A stretch of DNA of 64,000 nucleotides from Pseudooceanicola sp. HF7 (GTDB lineage: Bacteria > Pseudomonadota > Alphaproteobacteria > Rhodobacterales > Rhodobacteraceae), in assembly GCF_011806405.1 (NCBI RefSeq), contig NZ_JAATOW010000018.1, forward strand, positions 1-64,000, read 5' to 3'. Below, piece by piece: positions 17,597 through 26,112 of this stretch. The notes beneath the pieces were generated by a model that had not been told where the DNA came from, ran no database searches, and worked only from the letters and a program-made list of their open reading frames with translations. Position numbers and translations under genes: made by a program. Each line of letters opens with the position of its first letter. Position 1 is the stretch's first letter.

Positions 17597-18461
17597 CGCG
17601 TCGCTGAAACGGCCCGGCCCGCAACAGCGGGCCGCAGGCCCCGGTCAGGCCGCCCATGCGCCTGACCGGGCGCAGCCTGCGCGGGCGGGCCATGGGACCG
17701 GGGCGCAGGCCGTGCCGGTTCCCGCCATCGATATTGAGGCCCGGCAGGTCGCCAAGCGCTTTGGCGACACGCAGATCTTCAGCGATGTCAGCTTCCGGCT
17801 GGAACGGGGGCGGGCCACCGCCCTTGTGGGCGCCAACGGTGCTGGCAAATCCACCCTGCTGCGCTGCCTGATGGGGCTGATCCCCGTCAGTGGCGGAGAG
17901 GTGCGGCTGTTGCAGCAGACCGCGACCCAGGCCCGGCCCGCCGCGCTGCGCGCCCTGCGGGCCCGGGTCGGGCTGGTGTCGCAGAAGCATAATATCGTGC
18001 CCCGCATGTCGGTGCTGTCCAACGTGCTGCACGGGCTGCTGGGCCAGCAGGGTGGCCCGCGTCACTGGAGCCACGTCCTGGCCCCGGCGCAATCGCGCGC
18101 ACAGGCCATGCAGGCGCTGGAAAAGGTCGGGCTGGCCCACCTGGCCCTGCGTCGGGCGGACCGGCTTTCAGGCGGGCAATCCCAGCGCGTGGCCATCGCC
18201 CGCGCCATCGTTTCCCGCCCCGAGGTGCTTTTCGCCGATGAGCCCTGTGCCTCGCTTGATCCGCAAGCCGGAGAGGACGTGATGGACCTGTTCTTCGACC
18301 TGGCGCGCCGGGACGGGGTAACGGTGGTCTTCACCTCTCACAACATCGATCACGCGCTGCGCTACGGCGACCGGGTGCTGGGGCTGGCCGATGGCCGGAT
18401 GCGCCTGGATGCCACGGCGTCATCGCTGCACGAAAGCGACCTGAGGGGGCTTTATGACTGA
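17589..18461 (+). CDS. Second PhnC-like ABC transporter ATP-binding protein
   Basis: A 290-aa ABC ATPase. Walker A is GANGAGKST, QKHNIVPRMSVLSNVLHGLLG matches the PhnC Q-loop region, the signature is LSGGQSQRVAIARAI and Walker B is VLFADEPCASLDP. The start is taken as the GTG at 17589, overlapping the binding-protein stop by 8 nt. That choice gives a Pro/Ala-rich extension of ~45 residues; a GTG at 17712 would give a 249-aa protein without it. It overlaps the permease gene by 8 nt. Confidence 0.8.
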   Translation: MSDASLKRPGPQQRAAGPGQAAHAPDRAQPARAGHGTGAQAVPVPAIDIEARQVAKRFGDTQIFSDVSFRLERGRATALVGANGAGKSTLLRCLMGLIPVSGGEVRLLQQTATQARPAALRALRARVGLVSQKHNIVPRMSVLSNVLHGLLGQQGGPRHWSHVLAPAQSRAQAMQALEKVGLAHLALRRADRLSGGQSQRVAIARAIVSRPEVLFADEPCASLDPQAGEDVMDLFFDLARRDGVTVVFTSHNIDHALRYGDRVLGLADGRMRLDATASSLHESDLRGLYD

Positions 18462-19260
18462 CCTGACTGCACCGGCGCGTTTCGAGCGCCCCTCGGCGGT
18501 GACCTTCCTGGGCTACCTGGCCGGGCTGGTCCTGGTGTTCTGGTGCCTTTCCGGCGCGGGCTTTTCCATGGACAAGGTCATGACCTCTCCGCCGCGCTTT
18601 GCCGATTTCCTGTCGCGGGCCTTTCCGCCCAACCTGTCGGGCGATGTGCTGGGCCGGCTGGGCTGGAAGATGGTGGAGACACTGCAGATCGCCGTGGCCG
18701 GGGCCGTGCTGGGGGTGATCCTGTCGCTGCCCGTGGCCCTGCTGGCCGCGCGCGGGCTGATCGCGGGACCTTGGGTGAACCAGACCACCCGCATCGTGCT
18801 GGGCTTCATCCGGGCGGTGCCCGATATCGCCTGGGCGCTGGTCTTCGTGGTCGCCGTGGGGCTGGGCCCCTTCGCGGGCATGCTGGCGATCCTGATCGAT
18901 ACCGTGGGCTTCTGCGGCCGCTTCTTTGCCGATGACATGGAAGCCACGGAAAAGGGCCCCGCCGAAAGCCTGACCGCCACCGGCGCGCGCCGCCTCGACG
19001 TGGTGGCCTGCGCCACCATTCCCGCAGCCATGCCCGCCTTCGTCTCTACCGCGCTTTACGCACTGGAAAAGGCGGTGCGCTCCTCGACCATCCTGGGCCT
19101 GGTGGGCGCGGGCGGCATCGGGATCGAGCTGAAGGTGGGCTTCGACCTGTTCGATTACCCCACCGCGCTGACCGTGATCCTGATGATCGCCGTGGTGGTG
19201 ATCGGGATCGAGCAACTTTCGGGCCATGCCCGCACCAAGATCATCGGAGAACAGCGATGA
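18454..19260 (+). CDS. Second PhnE-like ABC transporter permease
   Basis: A 268-aa inner-membrane permease of the PhnE family. Membrane segments are seen near residues 15-33, 78-100, 125-150, 195-222 and 236-255. The coupling loop EATEKGPAESLTATGARRLD (164-182) and SSTILGLVGAGGIGIELKVG fit PhnE. It is the only permease in this operon, so the transporter probably uses a homodimer, unlike the two-permease system at 6053-7995. It overlaps the methyltransferase gene by 4 nt (ATGA). Confidence 0.85.
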   Translation: MTDLTAPARFERPSAVTFLGYLAGLVLVFWCLSGAGFSMDKVMTSPPRFADFLSRAFPPNLSGDVLGRLGWKMVETLQIAVAGAVLGVILSLPVALLAARGLIAGPWVNQTTRIVLGFIRAVPDIAWALVFVVAVGLGPFAGMLAILIDTVGFCGRFFADDMEATEKGPAESLTATGARRLDVVACATIPAAMPAFVSTALYALEKAVRSSTILGLVGAGGIGIELKVGFDLFDYPTALTVILMIAVVVIGIEQLSGHARTKIIGEQR

Positions 19261-19904
19261 AGACCGATACCGCAGATACCCACTGGAACAGCACCTGGGC
19301 CGGGATCGCCCCGGACAGCAAGTGGCTGAACCCGGAAGAGGACGTGATCGCCTGGGCCCGGGGGCTGGCCCCCGGCGCGCGGATACTGGACCTGGGCGCC
19401 GGGGTCGGGCGCCATGCGCTCTGGCTGGCGGAGCAGGGTTTCAACATGGTCGCGCTGGATGCTGCGCCGGAGGGGCTGGCAGAGATCGCCCGGCGATCTG
19501 ACCGGGTCGAGACGGTGCAGGCGCGCATGGACAGCCTGCCCCTGGCCGATGGGGATTTCGATCACGTGCTGTCCTGGAACGTGATCTACCATGGCGACGA
19601 AGACGTGTTGCTGCGCACCATCGGGGAGATCCGCCGCGTGCTGAAACCGGGGGGCAGCTACCTGGGCACCATGCTGTCGCGCCGCCGCCTGCCCCATGAG
19701 CAGGCGCGCTATCCGGGCCGCGAGATCAGCCGCAACGCCTGGACATTCGAGGCGCCGGGCACGGACAAGATCCACCCGCATTACTTCTGCAGCGCCGCGG
19801 AGCTGCTGGCGCTATTCAGCGGATTTGAATGCCTGGCGCTGGCGGATCGCGAACACGACAGCCCCGGCTCCTGGCACTGGCACCTGACGATGGAGCGGCT
19901 GTGA
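19257..19904 (+). CDS. SAM-dependent methyltransferase of the phnDCE2 operon
   Basis: A 215-aa class I methyltransferase. Motif I is ILDLGAGVGRHALWLA (43-58), the acidic end of strand 2 is ALDAAPEGL (66-74), and LPLADGDFDHVLSWNVIYH (94-112) covers motifs II and III. It belongs to the broad Methyltransf_11/25 group; no specific subfamily can be named from sequence alone. It is coupled to the permease gene (4-nt overlap) and to the PhnM-like gene (TGATG). Within an uptake and PhnM-type hydrolysis operon it probably methylates a phosphonate-derived metabolite or another oxyanion product. This is inference only. Confidence 0.75.
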   Translation: MKTDTADTHWNSTWAGIAPDSKWLNPEEDVIAWARGLAPGARILDLGAGVGRHALWLAEQGFNMVALDAAPEGLAEIARRSDRVETVQARMDSLPLADGDFDHVLSWNVIYHGDEDVLLRTIGEIRRVLKPGGSYLGTMLSRRRLPHEQARYPGREISRNAWTFEAPGTDKIHPHYFCSAAELLALFSGFECLALADREHDSPGSWHWHLTMERL

Positions 19905-21157
19905 TGTTCACCTTTGAAGGCGCTTGCGTCTACCTGCCCGGCGAGATCGCCGAAACCAATGTCACCGTGGAGGCAGGCCGCATCGTTGAGATCGGCGGCC
20001 CCGTGCAGGGCGCGCGGATCGATGCGCGCGGCCGGATCCTGGCCCCGGCCCTGATCGACGTGCACGGCGATGCCTTCGAGCGCCAGCTGATGCCGCGCCC
20101 GGGGGTCTATTTCCCGCTGGAAGCGGCGGTGATCGACACCGATCGCCAGCTGGCCTCCAACGGGATCGCCACGGCCTACCACGCCATCACGCTGGGCTGG
20201 GAACCCGGCCTGCGCGACGTGTCGCGGGGCCAGGAGCTGATCCGCGCGCTGACGCAGATTGCCCCGCGCCTGATGGTGGAGAACCGCGTGCAGCTTCGCT
20301 GGGAAACCTTCGCCTTCGAGGCGCTGGAGGTGATCCGGGAGGCCCTTGAGGGGCCGCTCCTGCCGGCCCTCGCCTTCAACGATCATACCTCCATGACGAT
20401 GCGGGCCTATGACGTGGCGATCCAGGATCGCGGCTTCGAGCTGAGCCCGGATTTCTCCATCGCCGCGCTGGACGATGCGCGGATGAAGAAGCGCACGGCT
20501 TCCAAGGCCCATCGCGCGGGCCTGTCAGAGGAAGCCTACATCAAGCTGCTGGGCCAGGTCTGGGAGCGGCGCGCCGAGGTGCCCGGCAAGATCGCCGAGG
20601 TCGCCGGCATGGGCCATGCGGCGGGCGCGCCGATGCTGTCCCATGACGACACCACCGCCCAGACGCGGGCCTGGTTCCGCGACCGGGGCGCGCGGGTTGC
20701 GGAATTCCCCATGGTGCTTGAGGCCGCCCAGGCCGCGCGCGATGCCGGGGATGCGCTGATCTTCGGCGCACCCAACGCGGCGCGCGGGGGAAGTCACATC
20801 GGCTCTCTTGGCGCCGGGGACATGGTTGAGGCCGGGCTGTGCGATGCGCTGGCCTCTGATTACTTCTACCCGGCGATGCTGGCGGCGGTGGCGCGGCTGG
20901 ACGCGGAGCGGCGCGCCGAACGGCTGGCGCTCTGGCGGCTGGTCTCGGCCGGACCGGCACGCGCCATGAACCTGCACGACCGTGGAGAGATCGCCACCGG
21001 CGCGCGCGCCGACCTGGTGCTGGTGGACTGGCCCGATGGCCATGCCCCCGCGATCACCGGCACCTGGGTCGCCGGGCGGATGGCCTATGGCGGCACGCCC
21101 GCCGGCCATTCCGCATCTGCCTTCCCTGCCCCACATGCCGAAAGGACCCCTGCATGA
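19904..21157 (+). CDS. PhnM-like amidohydrolase (second paralog)
   Basis: A 417-aa amidohydrolase of the PhnM family. Motifs are LIDVHGDAFERQLMPRPGVYFP, LAFNDHTSM, LSHDDTTAQ, GAPNAARGGSHIGS and ASDYFYPAML. It differs from the operon PhnM at 10113 in several family blocks, for example NDHTS in place of MDHTPGQ. It starts at an ATG overlapping the methyltransferase stop by 1 nt and ends with a 4-nt overlap with the next gene. The expected reaction is diphosphate removal from a ribose 5-triphosphate-type intermediate or a related phosphoester. Being separate from the phnG-L genes, it may act on a different product. Confidence 0.78.
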   Translation: MFTFEGACVYLPGEIAETNVTVEAGRIVEIGGPVQGARIDARGRILAPALIDVHGDAFERQLMPRPGVYFPLEAAVIDTDRQLASNGIATAYHAITLGWEPGLRDVSRGQELIRALTQIAPRLMVENRVQLRWETFAFEALEVIREALEGPLLPALAFNDHTSMTMRAYDVAIQDRGFELSPDFSIAALDDARMKKRTASKAHRAGLSEEAYIKLLGQVWERRAEVPGKIAEVAGMGHAAGAPMLSHDDTTAQTRAWFRDRGARVAEFPMVLEAAQAARDAGDALIFGAPNAARGGSHIGSLGAGDMVEAGLCDALASDYFYPAMLAAVARLDAERRAERLALWRLVSAGPARAMNLHDRGEIATGARADLVLVDWPDGHAPAITGTWVAGRMAYGGTPAGHSASAFPAPHAERTPA

Positions 21158-21969
21158 CCCCTCTCAAGATCGGCGCGGCGCTGAGCATTGCCCAGATCGC
21201 CCGACACCGCGACTGGCTGTTTGACCACGGGCGCGACATCGAGCTTCAGGATTTCATGAGCCATGAGTCCCTGACCTCCCAGCGGGCGGAGCGCGTGGCG
21301 GCGGCGCGCGCGGCGCTTGACGGGTTCACCGGGCGGCTGGGCCTTCATGGCCCCTTCGAGGGGCTGGACATCGACAACAAGGACCCGGAGCTGCGCCCGC
21401 TGATCACCGCCCGCTTCCTGGCCGCACTCGAGGTTGCAGAGAGCCTTGGCGCGCGCCAGGTGGTGCTGCATTCGCCCTATACGCCGTGGTACCGCAACAA
21501 CCTGCTGGCCAGCCCGGGCTATGCAGAGACCAAGCTGGCCCGTATCCACGAGGTGCTGGACCCGGTGGTGCGCTCTGCCGCCGACAAGGGCATCACCCTG
21601 GTGATCGAGAACATCCAGGACGTGGATCCCGCCACCCGCCGCGCGATGGTGGACAGTTTCGACAGCGCGGCCATGGCCCTGTCCGTGGACACCGGCCATG
21701 CCCAACTGGCCCGACGGATGTCCGGCGCCCCGCCGGTGGATTACTTCCTGCGCGATGCCGGGGCGCAGCTGGCCCATGTGCATCTGCAGGACGTGGACGG
21801 CCATGCCGATCGCCACTGGCCCCCCGGCGAGGGAGAGATCCAGTGGCCGGCGGTCTTCAGCGCCCTGTCAGAGGCCCCCTCGGCCCCGCACCTGGTGCTG
21901 GAACTGCGCCATCATGACCGCATCCCGCAGGCCTTTGGCTACCTGAAAGGTCTTGGGCTGGTTTGTTGA
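21154..21969 (+). CDS. EndoIV/xylose-isomerase-like TIM-barrel protein
   Basis: A 271-aa TIM-barrel protein of the AP-endonuclease-2/sugar-phosphate isomerase superfamily. Potential metal ligands are His65 (LHGPFEG), His106 (VVLHSPYTPW), Glu152 (LVIENI), Asp179 and His182 (VDTGHA), His208/His210 (HVHLQD) and Glu250 (LVLELR). The set suits a di- or trinuclear metal site able to isomerise sugar phosphates or cleave phosphoesters. It ends the phnDCE2 operon. Because phnP, the cyclic ribose-phosphate phosphodiesterase of the C-P lyase pathway, is not seen here, a role on a ribosyl phosphate is attractive but unproven. Confidence 0.75.
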   Translation: MTPLKIGAALSIAQIARHRDWLFDHGRDIELQDFMSHESLTSQRAERVAAARAALDGFTGRLGLHGPFEGLDIDNKDPELRPLITARFLAALEVAESLGARQVVLHSPYTPWYRNNLLASPGYAETKLARIHEVLDPVVRSAADKGITLVIENIQDVDPATRRAMVDSFDSAAMALSVDTGHAQLARRMSGAPPVDYFLRDAGAQLAHVHLQDVDGHADRHWPPGEGEIQWPAVFSALSEAPSAPHLVLELRHHDRIPQAFGYLKGLGLVC

Positions 21970-21989
21970 CAGCCGTCACCTGAAGAAAC

Positions 21990-22014
21990 GATCTGCCGGG
22001 GGCCCCGGCAGATC
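21990..22014. terminator. Bidirectional hairpin between convergent genes
   Basis: GATCTGCCGG (21990-21999), a 5-nt loop and CCGGCAGATC (22005-22014) form a perfect 10-bp stem between the stop codons of the TIM-barrel gene (plus) and the outer-membrane protein gene (minus). Position and symmetry suit termination in both directions. Confidence 0.7.
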
Positions 22015-22037
22015 CACCCACAAAGCGCGCGCCCCGG

Positions 22038-22811
22038 TCAGGGAACCAGGATCTTCATGGTGAAGCCGATGGTATCCTTCGGGCCATTGCCGGCGTCGTA
22101 GAAATTGTATTCGTAGCTCAGCCCGAACTGCACCGGGGTGGCGCCCAGGGTGACCAGCTTGTTGACCTGCAGGCCCAGTGGCAGGCTGACCCAGTCGTTC
22201 CGCTCCCAGTCATAGGTCACCGACATGTCGGAGGTGCCCATTGACCAGCCATCCTGCATCGCGACGTTCACGATCGGCTGGATCACCGACAGGTTCACCG
22301 GGTTGCGCCCAGAGGTGCCGCCCATGTCGATCAGGTTCTGGTTGAAAAGGCCCCAGATCCCCCAATCCGCCGTTGCGATGAAGCCCGCCGCCGGTCCAAG
22401 CGCCCAGCGATCCGCAGAGACTCCGGAGGCACCCGTGGGCAGCAGCGCCACGGCCCCAAGGCCGAACCGCCCCCAGGGTTGATCGAAGGTGGTCAGGTTG
22501 AACACCGTCATATCGGAGAACCCGCTGGTGCCGGTGGGACTGTCCGTCAGGTAGCCCAAGGTGAGGCGGAAGATGTTGCTGGTCCCGCCCAGCTCATAGG
22601 GCAAGGCCATGCGGAACTGCAGTGTGTTGCCTTCCGCGTCGTCGCGCCCGTGATAGCCGTAGGTGTAGAAATCCTGGAACAGGTAGGCGGTCAGCGAGGC
22701 GGTGGGATCGCTGGCGGCCGTGGACAGATCCTGCGCGTCGCTCTGCGCGAGGGCCGGGCCGGCAAGCAGCAATGAGGTCGAGAAGGCGAAGGCGGCGATG
22801 CGTCCAGTCAT
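22038..22811 (-). CDS. Outer-membrane beta-barrel protein
   Basis: A 257-aa exported protein. A Sec signal peptide ends at about Ala22 (LLLAGPALA). The remainder consists of alternating hydrophobic/polar strands rich in aromatic residues and glycine (DFYTYGYHGRDDAEG, FRLTLGYLTDSPTG, WGRFGLGAVALLPTG, FGLSYEYNFYD), ending in a strand IGFTMKILVP. This fits a small outer-membrane barrel of the type found among hypothetical or phenol-degradation-associated transporters. It lies divergent from an exported amidohydrolase gene. No ligand can be named. Confidence 0.65.
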   Translation of the reverse strand: MTGRIAAFAFSTSLLLAGPALAQSDAQDLSTAASDPTASLTAYLFQDFYTYGYHGRDDAEGNTLQFRMALPYELGGTSNIFRLTLGYLTDSPTGTSGFSDMTVFNLTTFDQPWGRFGLGAVALLPTGASGVSADRWALGPAAGFIATADWGIWGLFNQNLIDMGGTSGRNPVNLSVIQPIVNVAMQDGWSMGTSDMSVTYDWERNDWVSLPLGLQVNKLVTLGATPVQFGLSYEYNFYDAGNGPKDTIGFTMKILVP

Positions 22812-23129
22812 GGCAGGGCCCTATGCGTTGAAAGTGCGTGTTCCAAATGCGCTCAATCGACAGCCGCAGCACTGGAACCCGCACCGGACTGCCCCCTTGG
22901 ATGCCTGTCATGCTCTCACCAAGTGGCGGGAATTGAAACAGGATTCTGCAACCATGGCGCGTTCTGTCGCCGGGCTGCACCATGTCGCTGGGCCCCGAGC
23001 AACAGCCTTGCGCACGCCCCGAAAAGCCACGGCCTTTATTGCTTTTTTCCAGCACTGGCGGCACCTTGCTGTGACGAGGTCAGGAACGCGCCCGTCCCCG
23101 CGCCTGACGCCTTTGAGAGAGGAACATTC
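22812..23129. other. Divergent promoter region without a gene
   Basis: This 318-bp stretch separates the outer-membrane protein gene (minus) from the amidohydrolase gene (plus). It is more A/T-rich near CCTTTATTGCTTTTTTCC, as expected of a promoter area. I see no RNA gene, strong palindrome or credible small gene in it. Confidence 0.5.
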
Positions 23130-24944
23130 ATGAAACCACTTGCACGTCCGGCCGCAGTCGCGCTGTGCCTTTGCGTGACGGCAACCTCCGCCCTGGCCCA
23201 GGAGGTGGCGGATACGATCTATTCCGGCGGGCCGATCCTGACGATCGACGACGCCCAGCCAAGGGCCGAGGCCGTGGCGGTCAAGGATGGCCGCATCCTT
23301 GCCGTCGGCGCGCTGTCGGATGTGAGTGCCCACCGGGGCGAGGGCACGCAGGCCTTCGACCTTGCCGGGCGCACCATGCTGCCCGGCTTCGTAGACAGCC
23401 ACGGGCATGTGGTCATGGGCGGATTGCAAGCGCTGTCGGCCAACCTGCTGTCCCCCCCGGATGGCAAGGTCACCGATATCGCCGCACTTCAGGCCGCCCT
23501 GAAAGACTGGGCCGAAAAGAACGCCGCGGCGGTCGAGAAGGTGCAGATGATCGTCGGCTTCGGCTACGACAATGCCCAGTTGGCAGAGCTGCGCCACCCG
23601 ACCCGCGAAGACCTTGATGCCGTCTCGACCGAGCTTCCGGTGATGATCGTGCACCAGTCAGGGCACCTTGGCGTGGCCAATTCCAAGGCGCTTGAGCTTG
23701 CCGGCATCACGGCAGAGACAGAGGACCCCGCAGGCGGCGTCATCCAGCGCGCCCCGGATGGCACACCAAACGGCGTGCTTGAGGAATATGCCTTCTTTAC
23801 CGCGATCCTGCCGATGCTGTCCCAGCTCGGCTCCGACGGGCTGAGCGAATTCGCCCGGGCCGGCGCAGAGATGTGGGCCCGCTTCGGCTACACCACGGCG
23901 CAGGAGGGCAGATCCTCTGGCGGGATCGTCGCGGCGCTGAAGGCGGTGGATGCGTCGGGCAATCTGCCGGTGGATGTCATCGCCTATCCCGATGTGCTGG
24001 AATCGCGCGACTTCATCGCCGACAACGTCTCTCTCGACTATGACGGGCATGTGCGCGTGGGCGGCTGCAAGCTGACGATCGACGGCTCCCCTCAGGGGTT
24101 CACCGCGCTGCGGGACCGTCCCTACCATGATCCGGTGGGGGATTACCCTCCGGGCTATGCAGGCTATGCCGCCGTCACCATGGAACAGGTCCAGGATGCG
24201 GTGGACTGGTGCTATTCCGAGGGCATCCAGGTCATCACCCATGCCAATGGCGAGGGGGCCTCGGACATGCTGATCGCGGCGCTTGAGTCAGCCCAGGCAA
24301 AGCATGGCGATCCGGGAAACCGGCCCGTGCTGATCCACGGCCAGTTCCTGCGCGAAGACCAGGTGGACAGCTACAAGCGCCTTGGCGTCTTCCCCTCGCT
24401 CTTCCCGATGCACACATTCTACTGGGGTGACTGGCACCGCGAACACACGGTGGGCCCGGTGAATGCAGACAACATCTCTCCCACGGGATGGGTGCGCGAG
24501 CGCGGCATGATGTTCGGCACGCACCACGATGCGCCGGTCGCCTTCCCGGATTCCATGCGCATCCTGTCGGCCACCGTCACCCGGCGTACCCGGTCAGGGG
24601 ATATCCTGGGCCCGGCACAGCGCGTGGACGTGATGACGGCGCTCAAGGCCATGACGATCTGGCCCGCCTGGCAGCAATTCGAGGAAGACGACAAGGGCAG
24701 CATAGAGACCGGCAAGATGGCCGATTTCGTGATCCTGTCCGATGATCCCACCGCCGTCGATCCCGAGGCCCTGGCGCAGCTGCGCGTGATGACGACGATC
24801 AAGGAGGATCAGGTGATCCACGAGGCGCAGGGGGCAGAGCAGAAGGGAGAGCTTGATCCGCTGCCGACCCGCTTTGCCTTCAGCCCGGAGGCGGGAGAGC
24901 AGTTCCTGCACGTGATGTATGACGGGCTGACCGCTCACGACTAG
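23130..24944 (+). CDS. Exported amidohydrolase family 3 protein (YtcJ-like)
   Basis: A 604-aa metal-dependent amidohydrolase. A signal peptide ends near residue 23 (TATSALA), so the enzyme is probably periplasmic. The YtcJ/amidohydrolase-3 pattern is clear: DTIYSGGPILTIDD, MLPGFVDSHGHV (metal HxH), VHQSGHLGVANSKAL, TTAQEGRSS, IDGSPQGFTAL, ITHANGEGA and GTHHDAPVAFPD, then GKMADFVILSDDP. The ATG at 23130 follows GAGAGAGGAA. The substrate is unknown; related proteins act on cyclic amides, carbamates or N-substituted formamides. Convergent hairpin at 25010. Confidence 0.8.
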   Translation: MKPLARPAAVALCLCVTATSALAQEVADTIYSGGPILTIDDAQPRAEAVAVKDGRILAVGALSDVSAHRGEGTQAFDLAGRTMLPGFVDSHGHVVMGGLQALSANLLSPPDGKVTDIAALQAALKDWAEKNAAAVEKVQMIVGFGYDNAQLAELRHPTREDLDAVSTELPVMIVHQSGHLGVANSKALELAGITAETEDPAGGVIQRAPDGTPNGVLEEYAFFTAILPMLSQLGSDGLSEFARAGAEMWARFGYTTAQEGRSSGGIVAALKAVDASGNLPVDVIAYPDVLESRDFIADNVSLDYDGHVRVGGCKLTIDGSPQGFTALRDRPYHDPVGDYPPGYAGYAAVTMEQVQDAVDWCYSEGIQVITHANGEGASDMLIAALESAQAKHGDPGNRPVLIHGQFLREDQVDSYKRLGVFPSLFPMHTFYWGDWHREHTVGPVNADNISPTGWVRERGMMFGTHHDAPVAFPDSMRILSATVTRRTRSGDILGPAQRVDVMTALKAMTIWPAWQQFEEDDKGSIETGKMADFVILSDDPTAVDPEALAQLRVMTTIKEDQVIHEAQGAEQKGELDPLPTRFAFSPEAGEQFLHVMYDGLTAHD

Positions 24945-25009
24945 GCCGCAGGCCGCGCAAGGGCGGCCGCTGTCCTGACCCCTTGGCAACCCGCGTTGCC
25001 CCAGGGGGT

Positions 25010-25044
25010 GCAGGGTCCGAAAGAGCGACTCTTCCGGGCCCTGC
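25010..25044. terminator. Bidirectional terminator between amidohydrolase and proV
   Basis: An interrupted inverted repeat (GCAGGG, CCG, AAGAG, loop CGA, CTCTT, CGG, CCCTGC) of about 14 bp lies between the plus-strand amidohydrolase stop (24944) and the minus-strand proV stop (25053). Single mismatches separate the three paired blocks. Confidence 0.7.
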
Positions 25045-25052
25045 GTATCGGC

Positions 25053-26102
25053 TTACTTGCGGTCGCTGGGGCCGCTCGCATCCACGGTGGCGGCAAGTGC
25101 GGTCAGCACGTTGCGCATCGACAGGATGCCCACCTGCCGGTCCCCGTCCATCACGCGGAAGGTCAGGTCTGCATTGCCCTTGCCCTGTGCAATCACCTCT
25201 TCCAGGGTGGCGGTTGTCCGGACCTCCCCATTCGTTTCGCGCGGCTCTTTCGTCCGCTCCATCACCGTGCGGGCGCGCAGCACGCGGGCGCGGTTGATGT
25301 CCGCGATGAAGTCCACGATGTAGGGATCGCCCGGGTTCATCAGGATGTGCTGCGGCTCACCCTGCTGGATGACCTCGCCATCCTTCAGGATCACCAGGTG
25401 ATCGGCCAGCTTCAGCGCCTCGTCGAGGTCGTGGGTGATGAAGATGATGGTCTTCTGAAGCTCGCGCTGCAGCTCCAGCAGCAGGTCCTGCATGTCGGTC
25501 CGGATCAGCGGATCGAGCGCGGAAAACGCTTCGTCCATCAGCATGATGTCGGAGTTCGACGTCAGCGCGCGGGCGATGCCGACACGCTGCTGCATCCCCC
25601 CCGACAGCTGGTGGGGATACTGCGCGCCCTGCCCTTCCAGCCCGACACGGTCGAGCCACTTGGTCGCCTCCGCCTCGTAGCTGCGCCGGGTGGAGCCGCG
25701 CACGATCATCGGCGTGGCGACATTGTCCAGCACGGTGCGGTGCGGCAGCAGGGCGAACTTCTGGAACACCATCGACATGTTGGTCCGGCGCAGCTCACGC
25801 AGGCGGGCCTCGCCGTAGGTCATGATGTTCTCGCCGTTGACGATCACCTCGCCGTCGGTCGGGTCGATCAGCCGGTTGAGGTGCCGGATCAGCGTCGACT
25901 TGCCAGAGCCCGAAAGCCCCATGATCACGGTGATCTCACCGTCCTGCATGTCGACGTTGATGTCGCGCAGGCCCAGGACGTGGTTGTGCTTTTCCAGCAG
26001 CTCGTCCTTGTGCATGCCCGCCTTGGCCTGTTTCAGCGCCTCTTCCGGGTGGGCGCCGAAGATCTTGTAGAGGTTCCGGATGGAAATCTTTGGGTCAGTC
26101 AT
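25053..26102 (-). CDS. proV: Glycine betaine/proline ABC transporter ATP-binding protein
   Basis: A 349-aa ATPase of the ProV/OpuA family. It begins KISIRNLYKIFGAHPEEALKQ, as in ProV, then Walker A GLSGSGKST, signature HQLSGGMQQRVGIARAL and Walker B IMLMDEAFSALDP. After the ATPase domain (to about residue 270) there is a short C-terminal region resembling a CBS segment (DLTFRVMDGDRQVGILSMRNVL). The ATG at 26102 is chosen on family alignment. It follows proW by 10 nt. It energises uptake of betaine-type osmolytes or carnitine-like compounds. Confidence 0.88.
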   Translation of the reverse strand: MTDPKISIRNLYKIFGAHPEEALKQAKAGMHKDELLEKHNHVLGLRDINVDMQDGEITVIMGLSGSGKSTLIRHLNRLIDPTDGEVIVNGENIMTYGEARLRELRRTNMSMVFQKFALLPHRTVLDNVATPMIVRGSTRRSYEAEATKWLDRVGLEGQGAQYPHQLSGGMQQRVGIARALTSNSDIMLMDEAFSALDPLIRTDMQDLLLELQRELQKTIIFITHDLDEALKLADHLVILKDGEVIQQGEPQHILMNPGDPYIVDFIADINRARVLRARTVMERTKEPRETNGEVRTTATLEEVIAQGKGNADLTFRVMDGDRQVGILSMRNVLTALAATVDASGPSDRK

Positions 26103-26112
26103 CTTGGACCTC

